DNA of 64,000 nt from Quercus robur (Eukaryota; Streptophyta; Magnoliopsida; Fagales; Fagaceae): the NCBI RefSeq assembly GCF_932294415.1, contig NC_065537.1:68028290-68092289 (forward strand), in the 5' to 3' direction. Below are positions 33,372 to 43,927 of the stretch, one piece after another (positions within the stretch are counted from its first letter, which is position 1; each line of letters starts with the position of its first letter). Under the pieces are notes generated by a model. The model saw nothing but the letters and a program-made list of their open reading frames with translations, did not search any database and had not been told where the DNA came from. A program made the position numbers and the translations under genes.

Positions 33372-34020
33372 GGCAAGAAAGTAGTAAAGGGATTTGTGAG
33401 AGACTTGAGAAAGATTGATTCTCTTTTTATTAAGGGTTTGAGTTAATGCAATATCCTTTATTTATGGAAAGAAATCCCTTTGTGCATTTATCACATGCAT
33501 TATATTAGCAAAAAGATTCAACTGATCTGGTAAAATGATGAGGATTTGGCAAGGCTTACCATTTGGAAATTTGAACTACATCGGTGAACACGTTATATAC
33601 TCAATTAGTCAAACTTCCATAAAAAGAGTCTAATATATATGGTGGCAATGAGTGCATCAACTTATAATGTAGTTTTTAACAAGGAACCAAAGTTGGTAAC
33701 TGTATACATAAAAATAAAGAAGAGGAAGAACATGGTATCTATCTGTTTAAAGTAAAATAATTATTTTGGACATGCATTCATTTTTGCCTAAACTTTTGCA
33801 AGCACCAGTACACTGTTTAAAAGTCCATTTAAACCTTTTTAAATGGTTCATAACTAATCATATATATGACACTTAAAACACCAATTAACTGCTATGCTTT
33901 AATTTATTTTCTCCTTCTTTTAGGCATGATTCAAAATAAATTTTAATACAGCCATTAATTTTCTTAAATGAATTTATAATTATATTGGGATGTTATTCCT
34001 AGTTAGGAAACCAAACTGCG
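33372..34020. promoter_or_regulatory. Upstream region of the zinc-finger gene
   Basis: No other gene seen. It holds the leader (33,372-33,450), a TATA-like motif and AT-rich DNA. Specific operators are not recognisable by eye. Confidence 0.4.
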
Positions 34021-34027
34021 GTTGCAA

Positions 34028-34550
34028 GTATGGGTGGCAAAATCCAAAGCGGCTAACCCATTTATAAACAGGTCATAAATTGAGGTTCAACGGGTTTGGA
34101 TCAGATTTAGATTGATACAACTGACCCATTTAATAAATAGGTCGTGTTCGTGTTCAACATACGAACTCATTTGACTCATTTAGCTTATAAAGGTATTAGC
34201 TTTTGTTAATATTATTTTGTTATTATTGCTTAAAATTTATGGTTGTAATTATATTTTAATTTTAGTTATATGAGAATTGATAACATGTTATTCAAGTCAA
34301 GTATGACCTATTAATCTAACAGGTTATAAATGGATTATTTGTATTGACATTTACATAAATTGTTAATTAAAACGGGTTAGACATGTTGTGTCGAATCGAC
34401 CTATTTAATAAACATGGCGTGTTAGGGTTGAGAATTCTTAACACGTTTACTAAACAAGTCGGGTTCAAGTCAACTTATATAGTCGAATACTCATAATTCA
34501 ACATGACAAAAACCCGACATGCAAACACTCGCAAGTCACAATACTATTGT
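34028..34550. repeat. Dispersed repeat of the 'gggttcgggtcgtgt' type
   Basis: Carries repeated words such as gacccatttaataaataggtcg (34,122-34,143), aaacgggttagacatg and gtcgggttcaag. These are characteristic of a very common plant non-coding MITE-like repeat (usually assigned to hAT). Ends are not clear enough to fix a target duplication. Confidence 0.45.
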
Positions 34551-35665
34551 GCAAAAATAGCAAAGTGTACATGGTTTTGTGAGCTCATAAGGATAAAGAT
34601 AATAAATTTGGAAAAAAAAAATTAAGACTAATTTACCTTACATAAAAATCAATATTTTAAATTTACATTATTAATTTATTATTATATTACTCATTTAATT
34701 CTAGAAGCTTGAAACCATTAAAAAAAAAAGAATTAAAACCAACCTGCAAATTTACAAGCAGCTACACATAATCAATAAAACTTGCACATTTAGAAGGTTC
34801 TTCGATTTTGCAACTTGCATGATCTTCCAAGCTGCGCATACTATATAAAAGATTCTTTGAAAAAGCTCTAATCCAAGTGTGAAATAATTTATGATAATTA
34901 GCTTGTTTGTGCTTAACACACTTTAAAGGTTTGGAATCATGGTAATACTGGCATGATTATCCAAGATGCATACTATAAAAGATTCTTTGGGGAAAACAAA
35001 ATCTTATCCAGTTGAGAAGTCATTTAGGATAATTAGTTTAATTGTGCTTAATACTTTCAAATTTTGGTAAAAAAAATTAATATCCGTTTGTTTATGAGAA
35101 AAAAAAAAACTATTTTCCATATTTTTCAGTGTCTGTTGTAGTTGGAAATTCAAGTCAACGGAAAATAACTCAAAAGAGACGAAAATTGTTTTTTGTCATT
35201 TCTTTGTACTCTTACTCGGTCACTCCTACTCTATTCATATATTCCACCACTGCTACCTCTATTTATCTCCATTCAACTCGCACCACCATAGTCACTACCA
35301 TTGCCATCATCACCACCACCTCACCATTTTCTCTACCACCAAGTTGTCACTATAACTAGAAGTCTAGAACCATTATATATACTAAATATTAATGATTTTT
35401 CATACAAATCATATAATATAATTTTTTGGATCATTTTAGGGTGGTAACAAAAAAAGTCAATTTTTTGAAATTGTCTATTAACGATATTTAAGCCAAAAAA
35501 TAATATTTCTTATCAAACAAAGGGTGAGCTGTTTTCGATCATACTACAGGCTACAGGCTACAGCATTGATTTTTCTGTGATATCATTTCGGATAAGAAGC
35601 AAGCAAGGATGATGACATTCTCGAAATGAATGGTAGAACCAAGTAACAATGACAATTAACTAAGG
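34551..35665. other. Gene-free intergenic DNA
   Basis: No gene. Two diverged copies of a ~120-bp segment (34,800-34,920 and 34,930-35,045; shared words tatcataaaagattctttg-type, gataattagcttg/agtttaattgtgctta) indicate an old local duplication. The 76-codon frame at 35,129-35,359 is Ser/Thr/Ile low complexity. Confidence 0.5.
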
Positions 35666-35666
35666 A

Positions 35667-35667
<1 letters not shown>

Positions 35668-35716
<49 letters not shown>
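35668..35716. repeat. (TA)n microsatellite
   Basis: About 49 bp of pure TA repeat abutting the left end of the next MITE. Confidence 0.95.
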
Positions 35717-35719
<3 letters not shown>

Positions 35720-36838
35720 TAGGTTCAAGTTACACCTGGTGTAACTTCACAAGAGTTACACCCTTTTTAGACCGTAGATTTTTATTAGATCTAACGGTGA
35801 TAAATCACTACTTCTCATGCCATTAATATAGAGTCATTAATGCTAGATTTTAGATTTTAGAGGATATCCTAGTATTAATGATTGTCTCTCAAATTTTTTC
35901 ATTTCTTTCTTCTTGTGTTCTTCTTCTTTTCTTTCTTTTGTTTTCTTTTTTCTTTTTTCTTTTTTGTTTTCAGATAAACACACCTGTGAACCTGGATATT
36001 TTCATCAATATCTGGGTTTCTACAAAATAAAACACTATCTTAGGATCAGATTTATCATTCTCTCGAAAATTAAAGGATCAATGCTTATCCTCAATTTATA
36101 TTAAACACAAACAACGATTACTAAAATTAAAGAATCAGAATTTACTTTTGTGCCTGTAAGTGCCAAAATTAATTACTAAAATAAAACAATTTATGCCTCT
36201 TCCAAACTCCATGATTTCATATTCCTAAATATAAAAATTAGTCATATATCAAATAACTTGATTCATTAAACAAATTCACCAACACTGTTATAAAAAGAGA
36301 GTTTCATTAAGAGGTGACCATGAATTTCTGACGAAATTTATGTAAACCCATCACGTCTTGTAGAACAACACACACATATATAGAAGTTCAAGATTCAACG
36401 TTGATGGCTATGCCCACAAATAATAATAGTGTTTTTATTTAACCAAGTTGAGGAAAACATAAAGAAAACATAATCGGATAAGAAGCACAATGGACTTATT
36501 TGGCATCCTACGAAAGACATAACTTGTAATAGTCAAGTGGTATATTATAAAATAATAAGGTCATGCTAAAGAAGGTCTGCAACTCAGAAAGTTAGGAATA
36601 GCGCTTGTGCAAGGTTAGAGATAAATTAATTAGAGAGAGAGAGAGAAACAGAAAATAGAAAAAAAAATAGTAATATAATATTCCCTACCATTAATTTGGT
36701 TAGTCAGTGTGACAAGTAATAAATGTTTAATAATGACATAGATAGTTGACCTCTTTTAACCTTTAGATCTAATAGAAATCTACGGTCTAAAAAGGGTGTA
36801 ATTCTTGTGAAGTTACACCAGGTGTAACTTGAACTCAT
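35720..36838. mobile_element. ~1.1-kb MITE with ~80-bp terminal inverted repeats, between TA microsatellites
   Basis: Left: ggttcaagttacacctggtg, cttcacaagagttacaccct, ttttagaccgtagattttta. The right end (36,767-36,838) is the inverse, almost base for base. TA microsatellites flank both sides (35,668-35,716 and 36,841-36,866). The first ~25 bp are shared with the 410-bp MITE family, the rest is different. The interior is non-coding, with a CT-rich stretch at 35,900-35,970 and (GA)n at 36,632-36,648. Confidence 0.8.
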
Positions 36839-36840
36839 CT

Positions 36841-36870
36841 CATATATATATATATATATATATATTTATA
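36841..36870. repeat. (TA)n microsatellite between two MITEs
   Basis: About 26 bp TA repeat separating the right end of the 1.1-kb MITE from the next element. Confidence 0.9.
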
Positions 36871-36875
36871 TGGAT

Positions 36876-37563
36876 TAGACTCAAGTTACACTTAGTGTAA
36901 CTCTAAACAATGTTACACCATCCAATAACTTGTTATAGAATTCATATTTTGAAAATCCCACCGTTAAATTACATGTTCTATATATTCTTAACATTCATGT
37001 CAATTTTCATATCAATTGAATGTTATTTACCATTTAATCCATAAACTCATCTTTTATGCATTATTTTAAATTACAAAAACTTGAATTTAAACAATTGATT
37101 GATAACATAGCTATTAATTTTTTATTATCTTGAAATTTTACAAGCATGGAGAATATACGAAGATAAGGTAATCTAATGGTGAATTTGTCAAAATTTGTAT
37201 CCAATTAAATAAATATTAAGTAGTATAATATTAATTAAAGTTATATAAAGTGTAATTTGAACCCAACCATTAGATTACATTATCTTCGTATATTCTCCAT
37301 GCTTGCAAAATTTCAAGATAACTAAATATTAATAGCTACGTTATCAATCAATTGTTTAAATTCAAGTTTTTGTAATTTAAAATAATGCATAAAAGATGAG
37401 TTTATGGATTAAATGGTAAATAACATTCAATTGACATGAATGTTAAAAACATATAGAATATGTAATTCAACGGTGTGATTTTCAAAATATGAATTCTATA
37501 ACAAGTTATTGGATGGTGTAACATTGCTTAGAGTTACACCAGGTGTGATTTGAGCCTAATCCA
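36876..37563. mobile_element. MITE unit plus inverted partial second copy (large hairpin)
   Basis: 36,876-37,268 is a full unit (starts ctcaagttacacttagtgta, ends aagtgtaatttgaacccaac). 37,266-37,563 is the same unit in reverse, missing its distal quarter (ccattagattacattatctt ... gagttacaccaggtgtgatt). The two arms pair for roughly 300 bp around an ~83-nt loop (37,181-37,263). A third element end of the 1.1-kb type starts at 37,573 (ttcaagttatacctggtgta). Confidence 0.8.
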
Positions 37564-37572
37564 TCTCATATA

Positions 37573-37665
37573 AAGATGGATTCAAGTTATACCTGGTGTA
37601 ACTCTAAAGAGTTGCATCTTTTCTAAATCATTGGATTTAAATAGATCAAACGGTAAAAAAAAACA
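37573..37665. mobile_element. One-sided MITE end
   Basis: Matches the left terminal repeat of the 35,720 element (ttcaagttatacctggtgta ... agatcaaacggtaaaa). No partner end is found before the pseudogene. Confidence 0.5.
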
Positions 37666-37903
37666 CTCATTAATACTAATATTTTAATTAGTATCTTATT
37701 AATTATCCCTTATTTATTGCATTTCATACCAATCTCTAAACCTAAAAAAATACAAAAAAGTATACGTCTCTCTCTAAATTTTTTTTTTTCCCCACCATTT
37801 CTCAAAAAAAAAAATCCACCTCCACCGCTAGGTCGCCGGTAAAAGAAAAGAAAAAAAGAAGAAGCCGCTGGTTGTGCAACTCTGCCATAATAACTAGCTC
37901 ACA

Positions 37904-38708
37904 ATGAAACCCCAACACTTGCTTTGTTCTCCATCTAGCTACTTCCTTACCATTATTTATCTCATACAAAATATCCTTTTCTTCAAAACCCTAAACTTTC
38001 TGTAAAATCCTATTTCTCCCCATCAACCGGATCACAGTTTTGGGGCACAAGTTTAGTTTTGCAACAAAGTAGTAATAATGTTAGTTTGAGTAATCTGAGA
38101 AAAACCCCATTTGGACTCGGACCCATTAGAGCTGTTGTGAAGAGAAGAAAAGAACTTCCTTTTGACAATGTCATCCAAAGGGACAAGAAGCTGAAACTAG
38201 TGTTAAAGATACGGAAGATTCTAGTGAGTCAACCTAATAAAATTATGTCTCTTAGAGAGCTAGGTAAGTACAAAAGGGAATTGGGTCTTGACAAGAAGCG
38301 ACGATTTATTGTTTTGTTAAAGGAAATTCCCTGCAGTGTTCGATATCGAGGAAGAAGGGGTTTTTTCATTAAAGTTCAAGTTGACACCCGAAGCTGAAAG
38401 GCTTTATTTGGAGGAGATGAGGATTAGGAATGAGATGGAAGATTGTTGGTTGTTAAATTGAGGAAATTGTTGATGATATCATTGGAGAAGCGGATATTGT
38501 TGGAGAAGATTGCCCATTTGAGGACTTATCTTGGGCTGCCATTAGAATTTCGTAACACTATTTGTCATAGGTACCCGCAATACTTCAGGGTTGTTCCGAT
38601 TGAATGAGGTCCTGCATTGGAATTGACTCAAAGGGATCCCGAGCTTGCAATTTCAGCAGCTCAGTTAACTGAGGAGGAAAATAGAGCTAGAGAAGTGGAG
38701 GGGAAAGA
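37904..38708 (+). pseudogene. PORR-domain organelle RNA-splicing protein pseudogene (WTF1 family)
   Basis: Pieces of one protein can be read in order: MKPQHLLCSPSSYFLTI (37,904), after a one-base shift SHTKYPFLQNPKLSVKSYFS, then PFGLGPIRAVVKRRKELPFD, KLKLVLKIRKILVSQPNKIM, LRELGKYKRELGLDKKRRFI. After an extra base near 38,322 comes KFPAVFDIEEEGVFSLKFKL with TPEAERLYLEEMRIRNEMED. After another shift near 38,435 come LVVKLRKLLMISLEKRILLE and FRNTICHRYPQYFRVVPIE, then TGA at 38,605 and GPALELTQRDPELAISAAQL. That is the plant organelle RNA recognition (PORR) fold of group II intron splicing factors, with a likely transit peptide. Three frameshifts, one stop and loss of the C-terminus make it dead. 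No intron is seen; the family often has none. Confidence 0.85.
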
Positions 38709-38752
38709 AACAGAGAGACAAAGAGGCGTGCAGTGGAGGATTTTTTTTTTTT

Positions 38753-39893
38753 TTGGAGAAACGGTGGGAAAAAAATCACAATATACCCTGCAACACCCAA
38801 CACCAGCAGCAGCACAATATGAAATCAAATCCCAATACCGAGTGTTTAGCCAAAAAAATCCCAATACCCAGCCAAAATCTCACGGTCGCTGAGTTTGCTT
38901 GCTACTTTCAATACTTTCGTTTGCATGTTTCACAAGACAATGTAATTCTGAAATTGTAAAAGGCAATTTCACCAACAGTTGGATGGAAAGCTAAAAATGA
39001 CATGGACCGCCATATGTCCATGGCTATCTTAACAAGATCAAAACATTCTGAAACCAAGTCCTTCATGTAAACTTTGTGTTTCAGGCACCATGTATTTGCA
39101 TTACCGTAATCCTCGAGTTCCCAAACATCAAAATGGTAAGGATCGGCATGAAACATTTGGAATATTCGGAGATGCCCATGGAAAACTCCAAAGGAGACAG
39201 AGCCTTTGGGCGAAAATTCAATGGGTGGATCGATGAATGGATCGAACAGTAAAAAGCCTTTGATCATATTTTTCTTTATCTGTATCCACCCAATGCAGCT
39301 TCCCATTGTAGGCAACAACACCAGCCTGCAGAGTCTTTATTTTGAAGGAATTCAATCTTCAGTCCCCTGGCGATGAAACGACTAGATTTGAATCACACCA
39401 ACTAAGTTACGTTTGCAGATCTTTATTTCACCGACTAAACACTTGATATTGGGATTTGATTTCATGTTGTGGTGTTGCTGGGTTTTGGGTGTTACTGGGT
39501 TTATTGTGTTTGGAAAATAAGAAAGTGCAAAAATTCTAAAGAAAATAAAAGAAAGCGAGGATTCTTTTAAAAATTCATTTTCTTTATTTTTTTTTTCTTT
39601 TAACTAATCTTTTCTGAATTTTATTTGTCTTACATGGATTTCTTTTATTATTAAAATGTTGATGTGACTTTTATAATATTTGATTAATTGATTTTATATT
39701 ATTATATTAGCCACATGTGCGCCTACAAGGCAGACCATTTGCCATGTAAACATTTTCCATTAGTGAGTTAACGGTAAGGACTAAATTGACTACAAGTTAA
39801 AAAGAATAGGGACCAAATTGACTGCTACTAAAATTTAGGGACCAAATTGACCGTAACCCTAAAATGTAGGGACTAAAATAGTGTTTTCGCCTT
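38753..39893. mobile_element. MULE-like segment enclosing an F-box gene fragment (left end eroded)
   Basis: 38,775-38,862 (caacacccaacaccagcagc, atgaaatcaaatcccaatac, cgagtgtttagcc) is the inverse of 39,425-39,500. The right end continues to 39,893 with 'gggaccaaattgac' repeats ending aaaatgtagggactaaaat, the terminal style of the other MULE-like elements here. The matching outer left end is absent. A gene fragment between MULE repeats suggests a Pack-MULE. Confidence 0.5.
38908..39370 (-). pseudogene. F-box-associated domain fragment
   Basis: Minus-strand frame to 38,908: GFLLFDPFIDPPIEFSPKGS, VSFGVFHGHLRIFQMFHADP, FDVWELEDYGNANTWCLKHK, MDIWRSMSFLAFHPTVGEIA. This is the C-terminal beta-propeller-like part of plant F-box proteins of the At5g07610 type, the substrate-binding half of an SCF ubiquitin-ligase receptor. 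Upstream the relationship continues in another frame (AGVVAYNGKLHWVDTDKEKY), so a frameshift lies near 39,250. There is no F-box and no start. It lies between inverted repeats (38,753-39,893). Confidence 0.75.
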
Positions 39894-40240
39894 ACAAATA
39901 ACCTAATAGTTAAGAGAGGGAAAAGTGCAAATGACTCGATAGATTGAAGGAGGAAAGTGCAATTTATTCTATTTTTATCATGCTTAAATACTATAAGGAT
40001 TTCTTATAAAAGTTCCTATATTTACATCCTCCATTAGATTCCTGCCACATCATATTTTCTTTAAATGATATAACAAATTACTTCATTAACAAATAAAATC
40101 ATAATAAACACCTATTAATATGTATCATAATTAGCAACTTTCAATCTTTCATATTTAGAAAAAAATTAAACATAAAATATTATATTTTGTTGAACTTTTA
40201 TGTATATTTCACAAGTTACAAACTTTTTTTAGAGGAAGGT
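39894..40240. other. Gene-free AT-rich DNA
   Basis: Nothing recognised between the MULE-like end and the LINE. Confidence 0.5.
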
Positions 40241-42442
40241 AAGGAGCACGAGTTACTAACTAGTTAACAATAATACTACTAACTCAACATTGAAGCAGCC
40301 AACCAATATTAGAACTTGGAAACGTATCCTATGCCAACCTAACCTTAATGAAGCAAGGGTCCAAACTGAACCAAAGAGGAAGAGGAAACAAAGTATCAGT
40401 GATGTGGATTCTTCAGAATTTTCACACAAACGCATGCATGTCTCTCAAGAAGTTCAAAACTCAAACAATCTAGTGGTGGAGGCTATTGAACAACCCCGCC
40501 AAGAGCCATGAGTTTCTTAGTGTGGAACTATCGCAAGCTTGGAAACCTGTTGACAGAGAAGGAGCTTGGGGATTTAATCCAGGCAAAAGATCCCGCCATC
40601 GTGTTCATGGCCGAGACATGGACAAATGAAGCAAGGCCAAAACAATAAAACGCAAGTTGAAGTTTGATCATATGTTCTTAGTTCCTCGGATTCACAGAGG
40701 GAGAGGACTGGTTCTTTATTGGAAGGAGTCGATGAATTTGCGAGTGGAGACATCCTCAAAAAATCACATAGACTGTATCATTGGGGGAGGCAATGAAGGA
40801 GCATGGAGGTTTACTGGCTTCTATGGTGAGCCAATCACACACAAACGACACGAATTGTGGTCTGTACTCTGCCAGTTAAACAATCAATTCAATCTTCCCT
40901 GGTTGTGTGCAGGTGACTTTAACAAAATATTAAGGGGGTCCAAGAAAAAAGGTGGGTCTAGTAGAAGTCATGCCCAGATGCAATTGTTTAGGGATGCCAT
41001 TGGTGAATGTGGCTTTCTCGATATGGGGTACAAGGGAAATCCTTTCACATGGAAAAAATTCTATCAAAGTGGGTAAACCATTTGGGAGAGGTTGGATAGG
41101 AGTTTGGCGAACAATGAGTGGCTTGTACGGTTTGGAGGTTCCGCGGTGCACCACTTGACATGTAGCACTTCAGACCATTCTCCCATTCTAATCCTACCCG
41201 AAATTTTGGAACTAGTAAACCCAGAGAAGCTCTTTTGCTTTGAAGAAATGTGGGTGGGAGATGTGGGTGGGAGATGAGGGTTGTACAAATACCATCAAGG
41301 CCGAATGTGGTAAGAGGGGTTTTGCTCAAGATGGATCGGGTATTATGTCAAAGATTGAATAGTGTGGGAAGGCTTTGAAGCAATGGAGCAATTGGAACTT
41401 TGGGTGCATTAGAAAGGAGTTAAAACAAAAGCAAAAGCTCCTAGCTAAGGCAGAATTGGAGGCACTCACTACAGGTATAAATTTTCAGGCAAGGCAACTA
41501 AAATGTGAAGTCAATGATCTATTGGACAAGGAGACAAGAATGTGGTTTCAAAGATCCCGGGCATTGTGGGCTACTCATGGGGATAAAAACTCTAAATATT
41601 TTCATAGTTGACCTACACAATGGTTTCAAAAAAATAAGATAGAAGGAATAAGGGATGAGGTGGAACAGTGGAGATCGGACCCAAAAATTGTAGCTTCTGT
41701 GATGTTGGAATTTTACAGTAACCTATTCTCATCATCTAATTCTGTTCAACCTAAGTTGGCCTTGGAATCAGTTCAGACCAAAGTGACCGAAAATATGAAT
41801 AGGCAATTGTTGGCAGAATTTTTAGAAGGTGAAGTTAAGCTGGCTCTCAATCAGATGGCCCCACTAAAGGCACCCAGACCGGATGGCATGCCACCCCTTT
41901 TTTATCAACACTATTGGGACTTGGTGGGTAAGGAAATTACTAATTTTGTCCTCTATTTTTAAAATTTAGCTTCACTACCTGAGCATCTAAACCATACATT
42001 CATCACCTTGATTCCAAAGGTTAAAAATCTCAAACAGGTATCTAAATTTCGCCCCATAAGTTTATGTAATGTGTTGTATAAAATTTTCTCAAAGGTTCTT
42101 ACAAACAGGTTGAAAAAGATTCTCCCTTAAATCATCACTAAGCACCAAAGTGCTTTTACAAAAGACAGGCTCATTTCAGATAATATTCTTTTGGCTTTCG
42201 AGTCTCTTCATTGTATGAAAAATCACAAATCTACCAAGGGGGGCTTTATGGCACTCAAGTTAGATATGAGCAAAGCCTACGACCGTGTGGAGTGGCCCTT
42301 TTTAGATTGTATTATGAGAAAAATGGGGTTTGATGAAAGATGGATCACACTCATGATGATTTGCGTGTCAACGGTCTCTTATTCTATACTCATCAATGGT
42401 GCGCCAAATGGCTTCATTAGACCAACAAGGGGGATAAGATGA
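40240..42442 (+). mobile_element. L1-type LINE, truncated at both ends and full of lesions
   Basis: Order: end of ORF1 (KQPTNIRTWKRILCQPNLNE, basic tail), then ORF2 from ATG 40,508. AP endonuclease: SFLVWNYRKLG, VFMAETW, WRFTGFYGEPITHKRHELW, WLCAGDFNKIL, STSDHSPIL. RT fingers/palm: [80 protein letters not shown]. The homology stops at RPTRGIR (42,442), just before the part that holds the catalytic [FY]ADD. Frameshifts near 40,640 and 41,280, and stops such as TAA 41,074, TGA 41,609, TAA 41,960 and TAA 42,128, exclude function. No poly(A) tail: the 3' end is a deletion, not an insertion end. Confidence 0.88.
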
Positions 42443-43680
42443 TGTGGCATGTTAAGATCGTAGAAGTAAAACATTGGTTTTACACCACGTCCTTATATAA
42501 TTTAATCTCTTATTATTATTATTATTATTATTTTGCAATAATTTTAGTGAGAATTCATGACTATTGAGAAAATGTAAAACTTTGATACGATATCTTAATT
42601 TTTTTTTTGTTGTTGAGAGTTTTAACCTATGATGTCCGTCCTTAATAATAACTCTTTATTATTAGACCAAGACACCAATCGATTTTTGGTGTATGCAGGG
42701 ATTGAACCCCAAATCTCTTATTCAACTATCAGAGACTTTACTAGTTAAGCGAAAAATATTTAACAATATCTTAATTGCTATACTTTAAGTTATTCAACTA
42801 AATTTAATCAAGTTTACATTAAAAAAAAATTAAAATTGAATCATGTGACTGTATTAAACAAGAGTCGTGTTAACGGGTGCGCCTAGAAAAGTTTGTAACA
42901 CTACTTTTATGAGAAATATAAAAAATTATCAGAAAAATTAATTACTTTATCACTTTTCCATAAAATATTTCTAAAAATAGTTCCTAAACAATGCCCGCAT
43001 CCGTCAACATTTCTCATTAAACAATACAATGCAAAATCTAATATATTCCTTAAGAGTTAAGATAATTAAATTCAACTATGTGAATTTTTTTTTTGAGATA
43101 ATTACAATACGTTGTTAATCCCGTATTTTGGACTTTTTATCACCCTAAATTTTTAAATACTTTGTGGATGAGTAGATATCAATTCAATTACAAGACTTCT
43201 AGCGTAATATTTCTTAATGTAAAGACGTGTTTGAATTTATTTAACAAATTCTTACTATAAGATTTTGAAAACTACACCTAAATTTGTATATAATATTTTA
43301 GAAACAATAGTTAAGTTTTGTCCATGATAGAAAGCTACGAACTGAATCAAACCTCTAGGGAAAGAGCCAAGTTTCTTCTCTAAATTATAACGTAGATTCC
43401 AAAAGGCAAAAGTTTTTCTTTAAAAAAAAAAAAAAAAGCAATTACTTCATATACAATTATTAATTTATTACCAATTAAAAGAACAAAACAAATAGGTTAC
43501 TGAGAAAACGAACTGTCTGTCACGAAACCACATTATCATAGCCTATTTACTTTTGCATTAATAAATGTCATTTGCAAATCTGTCCTCCTATGATTAGTCC
43601 GTCTTGAAATTTTAGTCACAGCATTGTCACTATACTCCAAATTATTTTTTTTATTTTTTTTATTTTATTTGTTTTTCTTC
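42443..43680. other. Gene-free intergenic DNA and upstream flank of NC2alpha
   Basis: No gene or recognised repeat. (TTA)n at 42,510-42,532; A/T tracts at 43,087, 43,420 and 43,646. The promoter of NC2alpha should lie in 43,500-43,700, but no convincing TATA box was seen. Confidence 0.5.
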
Positions 43681-43927
43681 GTCAAACTCGTGCTGACGGA
43701 TATTCCGTTGAAACCCGAAGCGAAAAAAAAAAAGAAAAAAGAAAAAAAAAAAAAGTCTTTATATTTTTTGATGGGTAAAAACTTTCGGATCTGAAATGGG
43801 TTGTGATTAGATTTTTCATATGATGATGATAATAGCAATGATTTTGTACTGAAAATTTTTGATACTCTGTTTTGTTTTTTTTTAATGTTTTAGTATTTAA
43901 ATTCAATGCCTTAAAGATCTCATAGCC

